This document shows, in pieces, positions 18,794-28,595 of a stretch of 37,649 nt of DNA (position 1 is its first letter; each line of letters starts with the position of its first letter). The stretch comes from Hofstenia miamia (Eukaryota; Xenacoelomorpha; Acoela; Hofsteniidae). Both the position numbers and the translations under genes were made by a program. Location of the stretch: positions 662,056 to 699,704 of the forward strand of contig CABFPE010000432.1 of the NCBI GenBank assembly GCA_900660155.1. The letters are read 5' to 3'. Under the pieces are notes generated by a model. The model made no database searches. It was given only the letters and a program-made list of their open reading frames with translations, and was not told the DNA's origin.

Positions 18794-19543
18794 ATGTTGC
18801 TTCTCTGTTTCGATGTATTTCTTTTGTCTTGTATTTTTGAACCAATCAATGCAAATTATTTTGAAGATGCTTTACATGATATTTATAAAAATGATACATT
18901 TGTTGATCTATGGTTTCTTTCATTTCGCCTCCAGGCCGGATTGGAAAGATCTAGTGTGGAGAGAATTAAAAAAAGGTATCCACAATTACTAAATGTGATG
19001 AAAAAGGTTGGTTTTAAATTCTTTGAGGGTGATATTACTGAGAGAAAACTAATTTTAGAAATGTTTGAAGAAATTAAGGATTGTGACAAAAATGTTGGGC
19101 AGAAACGTGCTGCAGATGCGATGAGAACTTATTACAACTATAAATATAGTTGGAAAATGGCAAAGAAACTAAATAATAAGTTTACTCATAGTAACGTTTC
19201 ACTTGTTGATCGAATTTATTCAACCTTGTTGGACTATCTCAACACAACGAAGTGGTTGCAGCCCGGTGTACCTTTGCAAACAAAAGTTAAATATGCAATG
19301 CCAAACGAACAAGAAAACCTGAAGAATTCTCAGGATGCCGCTCAGGATATTTGTAGAAAGCGATCAAATGTCAATAGAAATGAAACAGCAGCAACGCCAC
19401 CTTTCGTACCAGATTACTATGGAGATACTTATTACGATTTTGAGCATGCTGATGATGTTAAAGCTAGTCAAGCGTCATTTCCACAACTATCCTTTATTTT
19501 TTTATCTTTTATTGCATTTATTGTTCCAAATATATTGCACTGA
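18794..19543 (+). CDS. Nested intronless gene: predicted secreted or GPI-anchored protein, 249 aa
   Basis: A single open frame of 250 codons starts at ATG 18794, inside a Trio intron and on the same strand. It is the longest ORF in the window by a clear margin. The first 20 residues (MLLLCFDVFLLSCIFEPINA) look like a signal peptide. The mature part is rich in charged and aromatic residues, with only two cysteines (KDC and DIC) and sequons NDT, NVS, NTT and NET. The C-terminus is acidic (DYYGDTYYDFEHADD) and then ends in a hydrophobic tail (SFIFLSFIAFIVPNI), as in GPI-anchor signals. AATAAA follows at 19679 and 19800. I do not recognise the family and no domain can be named. The ORF is intact and compositionally unlike a random frame, but expression is unproven. 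Confidence 0.72.
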   Translation: MLLLCFDVFLLSCIFEPINANYFEDALHDIYKNDTFVDLWFLSFRLQAGLERSSVERIKKRYPQLLNVMKKVGFKFFEGDITERKLILEMFEEIKDCDKNVGQKRAADAMRTYYNYKYSWKMAKKLNNKFTHSNVSLVDRIYSTLLDYLNTTKWLQPGVPLQTKVKYAMPNEQENLKNSQDAAQDICRKRSNVNRNETAATPPFVPDYYGDTYYDFEHADDVKASQASFPQLSFIFLSFIAFIVPNILH

Positions 19544-20138
19544 TTAAATGTTTGTTTTTGTATTTTGAATTATCACTATTAATGCTCGAGAAAAAAACTC
19601 TGGTAAGTTTTCTATTTCTAACAATGATTGCTGGAGATACTTAGCAATTTCATTGATCGAAGTCAGTATTAGCTCTGAAATAAATCATCCTAACTCACAT
19701 CAAAGTTGTTCACATTTTAAAGCGCATTTATTTATTACTTGTGGCACGATTTAACTCCATCCTTTGTTTTTATTGCCTTCTCTTTAGCATGTAAAGGCCA
19801 ATAAATATGTTACTTTTATATCAGTTGATTCTTAGAATGCTGAAATCGCAGGTAAAACGAGACCTTTTTTAAACGTCCTGACTTTTTATTATCAAATATT
19901 CTTTTTTTATACACTAGTTGCTATCGTTATACAATGTTGGATCTTGTCGTTTTTGTGGAGATTTAAAAAACAACTCATTTACCAATTGCCTTTCTAATTG
20001 ACTGCTGTAATTAAGTTACAGATTATGCATCATTCCCCAGTAAACATTTGAAGTTTTTACGTTTTTCTATTCATTACATACATCCTTGTAGATTGTGGTA
20101 TATTTTAGATTATATTTTTGTACTCCTGTTTAATTTAG
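19544..20138. other. 3' flank of nested ORF and intron end
   Basis: This holds two AATAAA polyadenylation-type signals (19679-19684 and 19800-19805) that could serve the nested ORF, followed by AT-rich intron to the acceptor at 20138. Confidence 0.5.
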
Positions 20139-20240
20139 ACGCGTGATATAAAAATCTCTGAACATGTAGAAGGCGATCTTTGCAAGTTTGGAATCTACAC
20201 TGGCACAAACCCCAATGACAACAATAAGCTCATCTTGAAG
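20139..20240 (+). CDS. trio: Trio exon: PH1 middle
   Basis: 34 codons in phase 0, acceptor TTTAATTTAG, donor AAG|GTATGC. The protein TRDIKISEHVEGDLCKFGIY continues TGTNPNDNNKLILK. It aligns with LGVTEHVEGDPCKFALWVGRTPTSDNKIVLK of Trio, strands 5 to 7 of PH1. Confidence 0.95.
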
Positions 20241-20677
20241 GTATGCTCTCGAGTTTGAATGTGTATTGAAATTTTTGATAATTAAAGTTCTTCTCCACAA
20301 TCAATTGCGTCCAGAGATGGAAGAGTTAATTTCCTGTTCAAATATAACATCGATTATTATTTATAGTGATTGTTAAGTAAAAAAATAAGTTAGCCGCTTT
20401 CAAATATAATGGTCTATTATATAGACTGCAATGTGCAAAAACCTTTAATGCATCGCAAATTTTGATGCACCAGTCATAAAAACTGAAGACATCCCTTTTT
20501 TACTTTTTATTAAAGTATGATCAATCATTTCATCCTGAATCCATGTTTAGGGGATCATTCAAAATATTCTTCATAAATATGTATTTAACACTCGAAAGAC
20601 CATTGCTCCTTGTGATTCTTTTTTCATGCAGCATTTCAAAACAGAACATTATGTAAAAAATGAAAAAAAAATTATAC
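20241..20677. other. Intron start, nothing recognised
   Basis: AT-rich intron sequence before the start of the duplicated contig overlap. Confidence 0.5.
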
Positions 20678-21994
20678 ATGCAAATTCAAATGGATTATCA
20701 GTTTATTTGGTGGTGCATATACCTGCTGTTGTTTTTAATGAATGCATACACAGGTAAACAAAATTCTAATTTGGGTCAATTTTGACACACTTCGTCTTTC
20801 TAGTGTTAATGGAAAGTATTAGGGTCGAGATTCTTAGTGTGAATGCTGTTTAAATTCGGACTCACCTCAAATTGGGTACCCTGACAATATTTTGTCTGAT
20901 TTTCTTGATTCTTTATCTGAAACAATCTTACATGAGGCGTAGAGAGTGACATCGGGTACCCGATTTCGGGTTTTGCGTCTGGTGAGGCTCGGGTATCAAC
21001 TTGTCGGGTCGGCTCGGGTTCAGGTACAAAGCTTAGATTAATTGATTTGAGAGTGTTTCAAGGAATGACTATGCTTGCCCACACCCTATCTGAAAGCAAC
21101 TGATGTTAATGATCATTTCAATTGAGATGATCCAAGACGTTTAATATTGCGATTTGAAATCTTTATTTCAGGTCGGGTAGTAAATTTTTTTGTCGTGTCG
21201 TGTTCAGGTAGTAAATTTTCGGACCGGGTTCGGGTGTTGAATAATCTGATCGGGTCGGGGTTCGGGTCCATGCTAAGCTCATATTGCACTCTCTAATTGG
21301 TCGCAATTTATTAGTGGCAATTTCTGAGGTTCCACTTTGCAAATCTTCATTCAACCAAGTAATAATTTGTTATATTAATAAATTGATTAAAAATGTAAAT
21401 TTAATTTTGTATAATGTTTATTGTCTTTACATGTTGTTCAAAATTGTACATATTTTCAATTTTGCAATTATATAATACTACATATTTAAAAAATTGAGCA
21501 AATTTCCAATAATAATCTAAACTCAATTGAAAGATTGTTGAATTCATTAATTAATTTGTATAGAGCAATGAGAAATCGTTTTTTGTTGAACCGTTTATTA
21601 GTAGGATACTGTGGAATTTTGAAATATGTGAGCCATATGCATATTTAGGCCCCTACTTGGAATTGTTCAAATAACCCCACAAGTATTGAAAACTTTGAGG
21701 TCTTTAAAGTGCTTACTTCATACGAAGCACATATTGAGAGATATTTTAAATTGAAAATCACCGTTTAATTGAGGTTGATTTATTCAAAATTTAGATTCGG
21801 AGTCTTTGTGAAAACGTGATAGTGGATCCAAGAAATCAATTTTTTACTTAAAAGCAACAAAACAAATATGGGCCATAATCCAAAATGAATGCAACAGCAT
21901 AGTTTTATTCAATCAGTTTAAATTGTTACAAAAGGTCCATATATGTGAAGATGTTTCAAAGGGCCCATATATGTGAAGATGTTTCAAAGGACCC
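20678..21994. repeat. Contig overlap, first copy (likely assembly duplicate)
   Basis: These 1,317 bases recur, apparently unchanged, at 21996-23312 (offset 1,318). A single N at 21995 separates them. The first copy stops after about two units of the 28-bp minisatellite. This is what an assembler produces when a contig breaks in a tandem repeat and the overlap with the next contig is not merged. Confidence 0.88.
20940..21295. mobile_element. hAT-type MITE, TAGAGAGTG family, copy 2
   Basis: Ends TAGAGAGTGACATCGGG and GCACTCTCTA enclose 356 bp. Subterminal GTCGGGTCGG and TTCGGGT motifs and the internal ATCCAAGACGTTTAATATTG match the copy at 4723. The flanks ATGAGGCG / ATTGGTCG agree at only 5 of 8 positions, so this insertion is older. 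The same element appears again at 22258 through the contig overlap. Confidence 0.8.
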
Positions 21995-21995
21995 N

Positions 21996-23312
21996 ATGCA
22001 AATTCAAATGGATTATCAGTTTATTTGGTGGTGCATATACCTGCTGTTGTTTTTAATGAATGCATACACAGGTAAACAAAATTCTAATTTGGGTCAATTT
22101 TGACACACTTCGTCTTTCTAGTGTTAATGGAAAGTATTAGGGTCGAGATTCTTAGTGTGAATGCTGTTTAAATTCGGACTCACCTCAAATTGGGTACCCT
22201 GACAATATTTTGTCTGATTTTCTTGATTCTTTATCTGAAACAATCTTACATGAGGCGTAGAGAGTGACATCGGGTACCCGATTTCGGGTTTTGCGTCTGG
22301 TGAGGCTCGGGTATCAACTTGTCGGGTCGGCTCGGGTTCAGGTACAAAGCTTAGATTAATTGATTTGAGAGTGTTTCAAGGAATGACTATGCTTGCCCAC
22401 ACCCTATCTGAAAGCAACTGATGTTAATGATCATTTCAATTGAGATGATCCAAGACGTTTAATATTGCGATTTGAAATCTTTATTTCAGGTCGGGTAGTA
22501 AATTTTTTTGTCGTGTCGTGTTCAGGTAGTAAATTTTCGGACCGGGTTCGGGTGTTGAATAATCTGATCGGGTCGGGGTTCGGGTCCATGCTAAGCTCAT
22601 ATTGCACTCTCTAATTGGTCGCAATTTATTAGTGGCAATTTCTGAGGTTCCACTTTGCAAATCTTCATTCAACCAAGTAATAATTTGTTATATTAATAAA
22701 TTGATTAAAAATGTAAATTTAATTTTGTATAATGTTTATTGTCTTTACATGTTGTTCAAAATTGTACATATTTTCAATTTTGCAATTATATAATACTACA
22801 TATTTAAAAAATTGAGCAAATTTCCAATAATAATCTAAACTCAATTGAAAGATTGTTGAATTCATTAATTAATTTGTATAGAGCAATGAGAAATCGTTTT
22901 TTGTTGAACCGTTTATTAGTAGGATACTGTGGAATTTTGAAATATGTGAGCCATATGCATATTTAGGCCCCTACTTGGAATTGTTCAAATAACCCCACAA
23001 GTATTGAAAACTTTGAGGTCTTTAAAGTGCTTACTTCATACGAAGCACATATTGAGAGATATTTTAAATTGAAAATCACCGTTTAATTGAGGTTGATTTA
23101 TTCAAAATTTAGATTCGGAGTCTTTGTGAAAACGTGATAGTGGATCCAAGAAATCAATTTTTTACTTAAAAGCAACAAAACAAATATGGGCCATAATCCA
23201 AAATGAATGCAACAGCATAGTTTTATTCAATCAGTTTAAATTGTTACAAAAGGTCCATATATGTGAAGATGTTTCAAAGGGCCCATATATGTGAAGATGT
23301 TTCAAAGGACCC
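21996..23312. repeat. Contig overlap, second copy
   Basis: The second appearance of the 20678-21994 sequence, continuous on the right with the full minisatellite. The TAGAGAGTG element is at 22258-22613 in this copy. Confidence 0.88.
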
Positions 23313-23816
23313 ATATATGTGAAGATGTTTCAAAGGACCCATATATGTGAAGATGTTTCAAAGGACCCATATATGTGAAGATGTTTCAAAGGACCCATAT
23401 ATGTGAAGATGTTTCAAAGGACCCATATATGTGAAGATGTTTCAAAGGACCCATATATGTGAAGATGTTTCAAAGGACCCATATATGTGAAGATGTTTCA
23501 AAGGACCCATATATGTGAAGATGTTTCAAAGGACCCATATATGTGAAGATGTTTCAAAGGACCCATATATGTGAAGATGTTTCAAAGGACCCATATATGT
23601 GAAGATGTTTCAAAGGACCCATATATGTGAAGATGTTTCAAAGGACCCATATATGTGAAGATGTTTCAAAGGACCCATATATGTGAAGATGTTTCAAAGG
23701 ACCCATATATGTGAAGATGTTTCAAAGGACCCATATATGTGAAGATGGTTCAAAGGACCCATATATGTGAAGATGGTTCAAAGGACCCATATATGTGAAG
23801 ATGTTTCAAAGGGCCC
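23252..23816. repeat. 28-bp minisatellite, about 20 units
   Basis: The unit is CCCATATATGTGAAGATG followed by TTTCAAAGGA, 28 bp. There are nineteen units in register from 23279 to 23810 and a 27-bp first unit at 23252. Edge units differ: GGTCC at the left end, GGGCCC at both ends, and GATGGTTC in two units near the right end. Central units look identical. The true copy number may be wrong because the array is a contig break point. Confidence 0.95.
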
Positions 23817-24130
23817 GATTGGAATAAAATTCCCGCCAAAATATAAATTCTTCACAAGAAGCTCAAACAATATTAAATGTATTTAAGTACATATTAGTAA
23901 AAAAATCTCAGAAAGCATAGATGTCATAAGGGAAAATGAAGATTTGGGGGCCCTTTGTAATTTTCTTTACATTATTATTTTACAAAGGGCTCTCAAAAAT
24001 AACAAGCATAAGTTTTCTTGACATTTATTTGACGATTTTATTCCATTTTTAAGTGCGAGTGTTGAAATATCTACTTTTTTTCTGTTGACAGCTTTTGCCA
24101 GTTTCATTAGCAATGTATCATTCTTGAACG
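23817..24130. other. Intron flank with GGGCCCTTTGTAA inverted motif
   Basis: GGGGGCCCTTTGTAA (about 23947) and TTACAAAGGGCTC (about 23981) form an inverted pair resembling the minisatellite flank. No gene is present. Confidence 0.45.
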
Positions 24131-25125
24131 ATTAGAAAGGGGGTGTTTTTTAGAGGGTTTTTTTAAAAAATTTTTAAAAATGCATAAAAAGGGGATTTTC
24201 TGAGTTTTTTAATTAAAAATCAGCGAAAAACTCGGGGTTCCCCATAAAAAGCGTAAAAAAAATTAAATTTTTTCCCCGACGAGTGTGGGGGTTTATTTAA
24301 ATTTTTTCCCCACTTTTTTAAAAGTTTTTTAAAAAAATTAAAAGGGTTTTGATGACATGACACATCTTTTTTTTCCCAATTTTTTTTTTCAAAAAAACCC
24401 CCAGCCCCAGACGTAGCCCCAGGGGGGAAAAAGGGGCCCGGGCCCAAAATTTGCCCTTTTTTTTAAAAATAAAATTTTTAGAAAAATTTATCATTTTTTT
24501 TGAGTTTTTTTGTCTATAGGGGTTTACATCGGGGGGGGGGGTCTTTTAAAAAAAACTTTTTAGCATCCCTTTAAATTTCCAAAATCCCCCCCCTTTTTTT
24601 GGGGATCCCCCTGCCCCCTTTTCCCCTTTTTTTTTTTCAAAAAAAAAACCCCCAGCCCCAGGGGTAGCCCCGGGGGGAAAAGGGGCCCGGGCCCCTTCCA
24701 AATTTTTAAAATTTTAATTCCAAAATTTGCCCTTTTTTTTAAAAATAAAAAAATTTTTAGAAAAATTTTTCAAACCCTTTGAGTTTTTTTGTCTATAGGG
24801 GGGGTCTAGCTTTCCTTTAAATTTCAAAAATCCCCCCCCCCCAATTTTTTGGGGATCCCCCTTTCCCCAGCTGTCCCCACTTTTTTTTTGGCCCAATTTT
24901 TAAATTTAAAATTTTTTAATTTAATTTTTAATTTTTTGAAAGGTTAAACAATTTTAATTTTTTTTAATTTTTTTTGATATTTTTTATTTTTAGGAAATTT
25001 TTTTTTAAACCCTTTCCAAAAAAAACCCAAATACCCCTTTTTTAAATTAAATTTTTAGGCATTTAAACCCCATCATTTTTTCCCCCCAAAAAATTTTTTT
25101 TAAAAGGTTATTTTTTATTTTTATA
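24131..25125. other. Low-quality, homopolymer-rich sequence
   Basis: About 1 kb of stretched A, T, C and G runs unlike anything else in the window, leading into the gap. Two noisy versions of the same underlying sequence can be seen: CCAGCCCCAG...GGGGCCCGGGCCC, then AAAATTTGCCC, then TTTGTCTATAGGGG occur at about 24402-24522 and again at about 24653-24805. This looks like poor base calls at read ends. Open frames here are spurious. Confidence 0.85.
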
Positions 25126-25807
25126 NNNNNNNNNNNNNNNNNNNNNNNNNNNNNNNNNNNNNNNNNNNNNNNNNNNNNNNNNNNNNNNNNNNNNNNNNNN
25201 NNNNNNNNNNNNNNNNNNNNNNNNNNNNNNNNNNNNNNNNNNNNNNNNNNNNNNNNNNNNNNNNNNNNNNNNNNNNNNNNNNNNNNNNNNNNNNNNNNNN
25301 NNNNNNNNNNNNNNNNNNNNNNNNNNNNNNNNNNNNNNNNNNNNNNNNNNNNNNNNNNNNNNNNNNNNNNNNNNNNNNNNNNNNNNNNNNNNNNNNNNNN
25401 NNNNNNNNNNNNNNNNNNNNNNNNNNNNNNNNNNNNNNNNNNNNNNNNNNNNNNNNNNNNNNNNNNNNNNNNNNNNNNNNNNNNNNNNNNNNNNNNNNNN
25501 NNNNNNNNNNNNNNNNNNNNNNNNNNNNNNNNNNNNNNNNNNNNNNNNNNNNNNNNNNNNNNNNNNNNNNNNNNNNNNNNNNNNNNNNNNNNNNNNNNNN
25601 NNNNNNNNNNNNNNNNNNNNNNNNNNNNNNNNNNNNNNNNNNNNNNNNNNNNNNNNNNNNNNNNNNNNNNNNNNNNNNNNNNNNNNNNNNNNNNNNNNNN
25701 NNNNNNNNNNNNNNNNNNNNNNNNNNNNNNNNNNNNNNNNNNNNNNNNNNNNNNNNNNNNNNNNNNNNNNNNNNNNNNNNNNNNNNNNNNNNNNNNNNNN
25801 NNNNNNN
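25126..25807. other. Assembly gap, 682 Ns
   Basis: A run of unknown bases inside the Trio PH1 intron, followed directly by a (TA)n tract at 25808-25828. The flanking exons join in phase 0 and align with Trio without a missing stretch, so no coding exon need be lost here. Confidence 0.95.
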
Positions 25808-25852
25808 ATATATATATATATATATATGTATATGTCATTGTGATCATTTTAG

Positions 25853-26058
25853 GCTTCTGATAGCGAAATCAAGCAACGTTGGGTGTCTAAGTTGCGTGAG
25901 GCGGCTATGCACGTGAGCCATGGCTTTCTTTCCAGTCAATTCAACAATGACTCTATCATTTCTCAGAACTATCCCTCTGCGTCTCTCCAAGAGCAACAGT
26001 CAAGCACAACTTCTTCTGATCCTTCTAATTCAAACTACAGAGATTCTAAAATCAGCAG
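25853..26058 (+). CDS. trio: Trio exon: PH1 end and linker
   Basis: Acceptor CATTTTAG, donor AGCAG|GTACTC; enters phase 0, leaves phase 2. It opens with ASDSEIKQRWVSKLREAAMH, the C-terminal helix of PH1 with its conserved tryptophan (Trio: ENKQDWIKHIREVIQE). It then turns into a Ser/Asn/Gln-rich linker (SSQFNNDSIISQNYPSASLQ) that is expected to be disordered. The acceptor lies 24 bases after a (TA)n tract that borders the assembly gap. Confidence 0.92.
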
Positions 26059-26473
26059 GTACTCTATTTCATTCTGATTTTATTTCTTTCAGTCAGTGTA
26101 TTTTAACCGGAACTAATACGTTTCCTTTTTTGTGACTGTGTCAGTTGAAAGTTACAAAATCTTTTCTTTGCAACGAACTACGGAAATATGTAGTTAAGGG
26201 TAGTTGTTGCTGCGATGCGCTCTTGATTTATATTGGACAGGGAGAATTTTAAGGTTTTAAATTATTCCGAATGTGTGATAAAAATTTGAAAACTTATGGA
26301 AGTGCATGATGCACACAATCAATGAGGTGATAGATTGTTGAAAGTAAAGAAAAATGAATGTGTAGACTAGTGACGACCTATCGAACTGAATGTATAAGAG
26401 GAATGATAAGAAATCCAATTCACGATGACCTAATGGAGAGATTTGCATAACAAGTAGTTCATGTGTCATAGTT
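26059..26473. other. Intron start, nothing recognised
   Basis: AT-rich intron with no gene or repeat that I can define. Confidence 0.5.
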
Positions 26474-26587
26474 CAAGTGATGACGCGATTGACATTCTTT
26501 GTCAGTTCAAATGTCTTGAAGTAGCAATTCATAGACATCTTAGATGCCAAGAACAAGTGATGACGCAATTGACATTCTTTGTCAGTT
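26474..26587. repeat. 34-bp direct repeat, 80-bp spacing
   Basis: CAAGTGATGACGC followed by ATTGACATTCTTTGTCAGTT occurs at 26474-26507 and 26554-26587 with one difference (CGATT versus CAATT). Confidence 0.85.
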
Positions 26588-27321
26588 ACATGATTGAAGA
26601 AATGAAAGTATACATATTCTTTTACTGCCTAGGAATGTTTTTTAAATTTCGAACGCTTAAAATTCACGATATAATACAGCTCTCCAAAATCTAAAAGCAT
26701 CACGAAATAGAAAGTTTGATTATTAGCAATCAAATTTAGTTTACTAATTGTTTCTAGAATTTCTTAAGCACATATGAAAAATGTATGGTATTATTCTATG
26801 ATTGGTATGAGGAGTTTTAAATTAATCAGTGTAAGAGAATTCAATTTATGGTAGGGACGAGGTCGAGGGAAAACCAAAATTGTGGTTTAGGGAGCCAGCT
26901 GAAAATGAATCATTGAAAATGGAATTCCTAATAATTTGAAAGTGTTTTTTATGACTACATGTTTGTGTTTTAATCATAACAAAATTATATCGTATTTTGT
27001 TTACTCGACAAGGTTTTGTTTCCTTCAGTCAATATCCCGATATTTAAATTGCACTTACAAACTAATTTAATAAATTGATATTTCAGTGCACACTAATCAT
27101 TTTTCGTTGATTAAATGTTTGAAACGCATTTCTGCCTTTTCACTAACACTTGGAATAATATCAATTTGCTTTTATAATGATTGTTTCCGCGTCAAGATTA
27201 AGTTTTTAATTCAACTTAAAAATATATTGGAAACGGCGAAATTAGAGTATTGCAAGACGCTTGCCTACGGGGAAGCAAGCCAAACTATTCGAATTGTCCT
27301 TTTAAAAAAAATTCCATCTAA
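26588..27321. other. Intron stretch, nothing recognised
   Basis: AT-rich intron. A 94-codon open frame that ends at 27370 runs into the hAT terminal region and has no recognisable product. Confidence 0.5.
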
Positions 27322-28188
27322 AGGGTTAATGGTCCATGTGGACCACTTGTGGTCCACAGAATATTTCTAGTGGTCCACAAAGGTTTCCTATAATATCCAC
27401 AAAAATTTTTTTAAGTCTAGTTTAATGTAGCACTTTGTTAATAGATATTTAATTTGTATTACAATTTCATGTAAATAGCTTAATTAATGTTTCATAGACA
27501 AATTTTATGCTATACTAGAATACTGAAGCAAATAACTGTTTTTATCATAAATATTTATTTTTTTACAAATATTTGTTTTTACAGTTTGTTTAAAACATTG
27601 CTAGGTATATTGTTAGGAAATATAAAGGTTGTATATATTATACGTGTCTATCAAAATATTCTCTGCCAAAATCCTGTTGTTTGATAATAAACGTAATATT
27701 TTCAATTTATAGAATTAAGAAATTCAGTATTNGATTTAAAAATTAGAAAAAGAGTTGATAGAGAAGGTGTCTTTGGCTACTTATCGATAAAAGAGTCACA
27801 CCCAAATATTTTTCAACAAGTAGAACCAAGTATAATTTCCTTCCCTTCTACATGGATGGCAGAATCTGGATTTTCAGCTGTTGTGGATGTCTTTAGTAGA
27901 AAAAGAAATCGGTTAGACCTCAACAGCAGAGGAACAATCAGGCTAAGACTGAATAACTGCATCAAAATTAATTATGATATCTTGTGTCAAAAACACCAAG
28001 ATCAAGGTAGTCACTAGCGACTAAACCCCTGACTTTTTAAAATAACTGTTCAAGTGTAAATATATGTACTATTTTGGTATTTTTAAGTATTATAATGTGA
28101 AAATTGAACAGTTTAAAAGTATGAGTGGTCCATAGGAATATTTTGAAGGAATAATGGTCCATGTGCCGAAAAAGGTTGAGAAACACTG
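27322..28188 (+). mobile_element. Truncated hAT element (ZBED5/SCAND3-like)
   Basis: The right end GGTTGAGAAACACTG (complement CAGTGTTTCTCAACC) is a classic hAT terminus. Near the left side lie repeated TGGTCCATGTGGACCAC and GTGGTCCACA motifs, which in such elements follow directly after the left terminus. The left CAGTGTTTCTCAACC itself is not visible, so the element appears 5'-truncated or decayed. It carries the C-terminal end of the transposase (27733-28017). Confidence 0.78.
27733..28017 (+). pseudogene. hAT transposase C-terminal fragment
   Basis: 94 codons run from a single-N join to a TAG stop. The translation includes VFGYLSIKESHPNIFQQVEP, FPSTWMAESGFSAVVDVFSR, then KRNRLDL and IRLRLNNCIKI, and it ends KHQDQGSH. 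This is the hAT dimerisation region as seen in ZBED5- and SCAND3-like proteins (FxSTYLCExxFSxLV...RNRL...LRLALS). The catalytic core and BED zinc finger are absent. Whether the N hides a frameshift or more coding sequence cannot be told. Confidence 0.85.
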
Positions 28189-28193
28189 GCTTA

Positions 28194-28393
28194 GGCCACG
28201 GTTAGACTAGTGATTGGTTGAAAAGTGATCTATCACACTCGAGATAATTTGTGATGTGCTCGATCACAAAGAAATCGTGCGGGTTTCATTTGCTTTTGAT
28301 CGTCACATCGCTAATTATCTCGGGTAGTTAGACGTGCAATTCTTTCAAATGTGACAGATCACTTTTGACCCAATCACTAGTCTAACCGTGGCC
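28194..28393. mobile_element. Harbinger-type MITE, copy 3
   Basis: A 200-bp element with ends GGCCACGGTTAGACTAGTGA and its near-complement, flanked by TTA on both sides. It closely matches the copy at 3197. It begins five bases after the hAT right terminus, within what would be that element's 8-bp target duplication. Confidence 0.9.
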
Positions 28394-28480
28394 TTACATC
28401 AACACTGAATATTTGTTCAATGTTTTGTTTTGATTCCAAATCTATCATGTGATTATTTAACCATCAACTTCATATATTAG

Positions 28481-28595
28481 GGATTCCAATGTCAGCACGG
28501 GTGATGAAGTAGAGAACGAAGACTTCAGCTGTGAACGGGTGTCGTTGTCTTCTGTCTCAACGGTTGCCACATCTGCTTCTGAAAAAGATGAAAAA
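28481..28595 (+). CDS. trio: Trio exon: Ser/Thr-rich linker after PH1
   Basis: Acceptor CATATATTAG, donor AAA|GTCAGT; enters phase 2, leaves phase 0. The protein DSNVSTGDEVENEDFSCERV continues SLSSVSTVATSASEKDEK. It occupies the position of the acidic, serine-rich PH1-SH3 linker of Trio (DTISIASRTSQNTL region). Similarity is by composition and position only, so the assignment rests mainly on splice sites and phase. Confidence 0.78.

Larger units (their letters stand above)
150..28595 (+). other. trio: Partial Trio/Kalirin-type RhoGEF gene, 12 exons visible
   Basis: Twelve exons (150-298, 345-461, 2431-2590, 4542-4689, 10685-10751, 10822-10925, 12002-12161, 13322-13534, 18473-18658, 20139-20240, 25853-26058, 28481-28595) all have GT/AG borders. 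Splice phases agree at every junction, giving one frame of about 575 codons. The product matches, in order, the last spectrin repeat, the pre-DH linker, DH1 and PH1 of Trio/Kalirin. Diagnostic stretches are [29 protein letters not shown] and EHVEGD, all of which I recall from vertebrate Trio. In this family the first DH-PH unit loads GTP on Rac and RhoG at the membrane and cytoskeleton and directs axon guidance and cell migration. MCF2/Dbl and Dbs also pair spectrin repeats with DH-PH, but they lack these stretches. The 5' and 3' parts of the gene lie outside the window. Confidence 0.93.

Noticed and set aside
21163..22672. Identical 63-codon frames at 21163-21354 and 22481-22672 as a duplicated gene
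   Set aside because: They lie over the end of a hAT-type MITE in a contig overlap and are not coding.
23252..23816. Regular 28-bp repeats as a CRISPR array
   Set aside because: The units are directly adjacent with no unique spacers and the DNA is animal.
24220..24896. Minus-strand open frames rich in Lys, Phe and Gly in the homopolymer-rich region
   Set aside because: They are products of stretched A/T/C/G runs in low-quality sequence next to a gap.
25047..25847. Long minus-strand open frame across the gap
   Set aside because: It is almost all Ns; the frame is open only because unknown bases are not stops.
150..28595. Assignment of the host gene to Dbl or Dbs (MCF2/MCF2L)
   Set aside because: The DH and linker sequence matches Trio/Kalirin much better ([21 protein letters not shown], NEEKxKxAxxR).
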